DNA from: Nocardiopsis endophytica
GTDB taxonomy: Bacteria; Actinomycetota; Actinomycetes; Streptosporangiales; Streptosporangiaceae
NCBI RefSeq assembly: GCF_027706725.1
Contig: NZ_JAQFWQ010000056.1
Span: 1 to 44,384 of the forward strand
Direction: 5' to 3'
Length of the DNA: 44,384 nucleotides
Below are positions 41,971-44,384 of this stretch, piece by piece. The notes beneath the pieces are model-generated. The model made no database searches and was not told the DNA's origin. It worked only from the letters and a program-made list of their open reading frames with translations. The first letter of the stretch is position 1. Each line of letters opens with the position of its first letter. Position numbers and translations under genes: made by a program.

Positions 41971-42091
41971 CGCGCCGTCCGCGCGCCGTCCGCGCGCCGT
42001 CCGCGCGCCGTCCGCGCGCCGTCCGCGCGCCGCCCGCGCGCCGCCCGCACGCTGCCCGCGCGCCGCCCGCACGCTGCCCGCGCGGCTGCCG
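41971..42091. repeat. 11 tandem copies of an 11-bp repeat
   Basis: Unit CGCGCCGTCCG occurs five times without change, then CGCGCCGCCCG, CGCGCCGCCCG, CACGCTGCCCG, CGCGCCGCCCG, CACGCTGCCCG and CGCGGCTGCCG. The graded divergence toward the 3' side suggests slippage from one end. 11 bp is close to one helical turn. It lies in the 343-bp gap (41914-42256) between cebR and the small zinc-finger gene; nothing else was found in the gap. Confidence 0.95.
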
Positions 42092-42256
42092 AGGTAAGGG
42101 GCGTCCCGACGGACCCGGATCGGATCGGCCCCTCTGGACTGGTGGTGAGCCGCTGTGCAACGCTGAACACGCTTCCGCGCAGAGGGCGGGAGAGGCGCGC
42201 CGCAGGGCGGGAAGCGGTGCGGCGCGGCCGACGGGATCCTTGCGGGGGGACGGGCT

Positions 42257-42532
42257 ATGGCGGTTGGGCCTGAGCGCTCGCCGGAGTGGCGCCCGCGCTC
42301 GCAGTGCGCCATCGAGCGCTGCCGGTGGTGTGCGCGCGAAGGGCCCGCCTGCCGCTTCTGCGCGGGGACGGGGACCTGGTGCGCCGAGCGCCCGGTGGCC
42401 GACGGCGGCGTCGTGGAGTGGACCGCCGTACAGGAGCCGTGCCGCATGTGCGCGGGCACGGGCAAGGAGCACAACCCACCGGGCGAGCCGCCGGAGGCAC
42501 CCCTCCGCCGCCGCGGCACGCCGGGCCGCTGA
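42257..42532 (+). CDS. Small CxxCxGxG zinc-finger-like protein
   Basis: A 91-residue ORF with seven cysteines in DnaJ-type zinc-finger spacing: CAIERCRWCAREGP, ACRFCAGTGTWC and PCRMCAGTGKEHN. The two CxxCxGTG motifs match the central cysteine-rich domain of DnaJ/Hsp40, but there is no J domain and only about half the usual number of repeats. It could be a stand-alone metal-binding or thiol protein. The ATG at 42257 follows GGGGGGAC. Flanked on both sides by tandem-repeat arrays, in a region with looser codon bias, so expression is not certain. Confidence 0.6.
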   Translation: MAVGPERSPEWRPRSQCAIERCRWCAREGPACRFCAGTGTWCAERPVADGGVVEWTAVQEPCRMCAGTGKEHNPPGEPPEAPLRRRGTPGR

Positions 42533-42540
42533 AGGCCGCT

Positions 42541-43014
42541 CCCGGAGGGAGCGCCGTCCTGACGCTGTGCGCGTGGGGGACGCTGAGGCGTTACACCCGA
42601 GTCCCGACGCCGCGCCCGTGCGGGGCTGAGGCCGTCCCCCGAAGGGAGCGCCGTCCTGACGCTGTGCCCGTGCGGGCCGCTGAGGCGCCCCGGAGAGAGC
42701 GCCGTCCCGACGCCGCGCCCGTGCGGGGCTGAGGCCGTCCCCCGAAGGGAGCGCCGTCCTGACGCTGTGCCCGTGCGGGCCGCTGAGGCGCCCCGGAGAG
42801 AGCGCCGTCCTGACCCGCGCCCGTGAGGGGCGCGAGGCGTCTCCTGAGGGGGAGCGCCGTCCTAACCCGCGCGTCCGTGAGGTGCGCTGAGGCGTCTCCC
42901 AAGGGGGGGAGCGCCGTCCTGCCGCTGTGCCCGTGAGGGACGCGAGGCGTCCCCGAGGGGAGCGCCGTCTTGACGCCACGCCCGTGAAGGGGCGCGAGGC
43001 GGGCGCGTCCCCGC
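42541..43014. repeat. Minisatellite of about nine ~51-bp units with an exact 103-bp duplication
   Basis: Each unit carries GGGAGCGCCGTCCTGACGC, then a GTGCCCGTGMGGG word and GCTGAGGCG, with small length changes (43-58 bp). The segment 42601-42703 is repeated without a single change at 42704-42806, a two-unit duplication. Array decay increases toward 43014. No convincing gene lies inside (42533-43161); open frames on both strands follow from the repeat. Confidence 0.92.
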
Positions 43015-43161
43015 CTCGTGGAGCGCTCGCGCGGGCGGCCCTCCTGACCTGCCGCTTGCACAGAGCCAGCACCGCGGGGCGGTGGGGCCGTCCCTCCATG
43101 GAGCGATAGGTTCGTCGTGCGGCGCGCCGGGCGCCGCTGCCGCGACGACCACGGGGGACAC

Positions 43162-43851
43162 GTGCGCTGGGTGAGCTACCTTCCGCCGACGGGCGGTTCC
43201 GAGCGGGCCGGGGCCATCGACGACGGGTGCGTCTTCGGGCACCCGGGAGGCCGGGAGCTGGCCGGGCTGCTGGACGCCGACACCGAGGCGGTACGGGCTG
43301 CGCACCATGAGGCGCTGGAGCACCCCTCCGAGATCATCGTCGAGTTCGAGACCCGGCTGTGCGCCCCGCTGCGGCCGACGGGCCCGGTGCCGATCGCGGT
43401 CTCGGGCGCGCCGCAGACCGAGGGCACGGTGGACGCCGCCCTGGTGCGCGGCACCGACGACGGCGCCCCGATGCCCAAGGGGGCGCGGACGCTCACCGCG
43501 ATGCTCGGCGCTGCCGCGCTCGTGGGGGAGTCCGGACGGCTGCTCGGCTTCACGGCGGCCTGCCTGTGGCGCGCCGACGACGGCCGGACGGCGGCCCTGA
43601 GCACCGGCCCGGTCCTGGTCACCCCGGAGGAGCTCGCAGAGGGTGCGTCGGTGCAGATCGAGGCCGAGGTTGACGGCGAACAGGTCACCCGAGCGCAGGT
43701 CGCGCTGCCGGACGCGGGGCTGGTGGAACAGCGCCCCGGCCTGGCGGTGAACCTCACATCCGCGACCCGCCCCCTGGAAGAGGGGGAGGAACTCAACGTG
43801 GACGCGGGAGAACTCGGCATCTTCGAGATCCGCGTAGGCGCCCAGGCCTAG
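43162..43851 (+). CDS. Divergent fumarylacetoacetase (FAH)-like protein
   Basis: 229 residues from the GTG at 43162, which has GGGGGAC upstream. VRWVSYLPPTGGSERAGAID followed by DGCVFGHPGGRELAGLL resembles the N-terminal domain of FAH-family hydrolases. GPVLVTPEELAEGASVQIEA and LTSATRPLEEGEELNVDAGE then LGIFEIRVG match parts of the FAH fold's second half. The metal-binding D/E-x-E and the GxNYxxH motif of active members are not recognisable. It may be a non-catalytic or repurposed member. The gene ends at a 14-bp duplication that includes its stop region. The family call is tentative. Confidence 0.55.
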   Translation: MRWVSYLPPTGGSERAGAIDDGCVFGHPGGRELAGLLDADTEAVRAAHHEALEHPSEIIVEFETRLCAPLRPTGPVPIAVSGAPQTEGTVDAALVRGTDDGAPMPKGARTLTAMLGAAALVGESGRLLGFTAACLWRADDGRTAALSTGPVLVTPEELAEGASVQIEAEVDGEQVTRAQVALPDAGLVEQRPGLAVNLTSATRPLEEGEELNVDAGELGIFEIRVGAQA

Positions 43852-43895
43852 TAGGCGCCCAGGCCAAGCGCCCACGACGCCGGAGCGTGGCCACC

Positions 43896-44115
43896 GGCGA
43901 CGACGGCGAGGCGGGTCGGCGGCCCATGCGGTGGCGCTGTCGTGCGCGGCGCGTGTGCGTGGTCGCCGGGGAGGGGCGGCGACGGCCGGAGCTCGGCGGT
44001 TCCCGGGCCCTGCCTGCCGGGTGGCAGGCCTCTGGTGGTGCGGGGGCCGCTGGGCTGGTGCCCCGCTTCCGGGCCTCGGCCGGGCGGCGGGCCGGCGGGG
44101 TGTGGCGTGTTGGGC
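43896..44115 (+). repeat. 220-bp intergenic repeat, copy 5
   Basis: Starts GGCGACGACGGCGAGGCGGG, then CGCGTGTGCGTGGTCGCCG, GGCGACGGCCGGAGCTCGG, CGGTTCCCGGGCCCTGCCTG and GCCTCTGGTGGTGCGG. The next unit starts exactly 220 bp later. The gap 43852-44384 contains no gene. Confidence 0.75.
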
Positions 44116-44316
44116 GGCGACGACGGAGGTGGGCGGCCTGTGCGGCAGCGCTGTCGGCTGGCGGGCGTGTGCGTGGTCGCCGCCGATGGCAGCGACGGGG
44201 GAGCGGGTCGCTTCCCCGGCCCTGCCTGCCGTCCGTCCGGCCACTCGCGGTCCGGGCGGCGGCGCGGGCGGGTGGGTGCGCGTCGCCTGCGCTCGTGGCG
44301 CCCGCACCCCCTCCGC
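44116..44316 (+). repeat. 220-bp intergenic repeat, copy 6, ending in a 62-bp palindrome
   Basis: GGCGACGACGGAGGTGGGCG, GGCAGCGCTGTCGG, GCGTGTGCGTGGTCGCCG, CTTCCCCGGCCCTGCCTGCC, CACTCGCGGTCCGGGCGGC and GCGCTCGTGGCGCCC, then the palindrome after 15-20 bp. Tandem with copy 5. Confidence 0.78.
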
Positions 44317-44378
44317 GTTGATCTCGGGAAAAACGCCCCTACCGGGCCGGTTTTAGCGTCGTTTCTCCCGAGATCAAC
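44317..44378. repeat. 62-bp palindrome, subfamily GTTG
   Basis: Arms GTTGATCTCGGGAAAAACG and CGTTTCTCCCGAGATCAAC (one mismatch), with loop containing CTACCGGGCCGGTTTTAGCG. Same length and orientation as the copy at 14389. Confidence 0.92.
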
Positions 44379-44384
44379 GAGGGG

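Noticed and set aside
41971-42091. Coding sequence for an Arg/Ala-rich repeat protein
   Set aside because: Frames are open on both strands simply because the 11-bp unit lacks stops; no start with ribosome site and no homology.
42541-43014. CRISPR array
   Set aside because: Units are contiguous and all parts repeat; there are no unique spacers, units vary in length, and no cas genes are present.
1-44384. tRNA or rRNA genes
   Set aside because: No T-loop/acceptor combination or rRNA conserved words were seen; the GGTGCGAATCC at 27723 belongs to the cobalamin riboswitch.

Overview
The window is very GC-rich with strong codon-third-position G/C bias, many GTG starts and translationally coupled operons. 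Gene content (B12-riboswitch metE, bkd genes under Lrp control, a CebR/CelR-type cellobiose operon, PAC2 protein, class F-like sortase) points to a filamentous actinomycete, most like Nocardiopsis or its relatives in the Nocardiopsaceae. This is inferred from gene families and operator sequence, not from a marker gene. It is mostly chromosomal core or near-core metabolism. No tRNA, rRNA, transposase, phage gene or CRISPR array was found.

Layout. 1-415: a copy of a 220-bp repeat. 416-2459: PhzF-like enzyme, then a class F-like sortase overlapping its probable surface-protein partner. 2785-4469: NSS transporter with its tiny partner subunit (MetP/MetS type). 4578-7347: Lrp regulator divergent from tryptophan 2,3-dioxygenase and kynureninase. 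7890-8915: wall-associated double-psi-barrel membrane protein. 9079-13312: branched-chain 2-oxoacid dehydrogenase E1alpha-E1beta-E2 with a divergent Lrp regulator. 13398-18587: small secreted protein, a small dimeric-barrel-like protein behind a MerR-type promoter, an acyltransferase-SGNH protein, a VOC protein and a KtrB-type potassium channel. 18824-23320: RGG-tailed ABC-class ATPase, PAC2 protein, dihydroorotate dehydrogenase. 23387-24200: repeat island. 24256-27523: DUF6461-like protein and a lipoprotein polysaccharide deacetylase. 27672-30298: cobalamin riboswitch and metE. 30428-32964: membrane protein, mini membrane protein and an M15-like hydrolase. 33460-36051: metNIQ. 36210-41913: CebR-type operator, cebEFG, GH1 beta-glucosidase and LacI regulator. 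41971-43014: two tandem-repeat arrays flanking a small CxxCxGxG zinc-finger protein. 43162-43851: degenerate FAH-like protein. 43896-44384: two more 220-bp repeats ending in a palindrome.

How the genes fit together. Three separate methionine supply routes lie within about 33 kb: a sodium-driven importer (metPS), B12-independent synthesis (metE, predicted off when cobalamin is present) and ABC uptake (metNIQ). Two amino-acid catabolic units, for tryptophan and branched-chain keto acids, each face their own Lrp/AsnC regulator. The cellobiose operon is one coupled transcription unit with its repressor as last gene, so the operator probably also controls the repressor.

The least ordinary material is non-coding. 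A family of four palindromes, each exactly 62 bp, falls into two stem-sequence subfamilies with compensating changes and a conserved asymmetric loop. A separate ~220-bp unit occurs at least six times, in tandem with 220-bp spacing, and ends in the 62-bp palindrome in two cases. A recent exact 103-bp tandem duplication sits in a ~51-bp minisatellite. These, and a MerR-type 19-bp-spacer promoter that appears to drive a leaderless gene, are the main items for follow-up.
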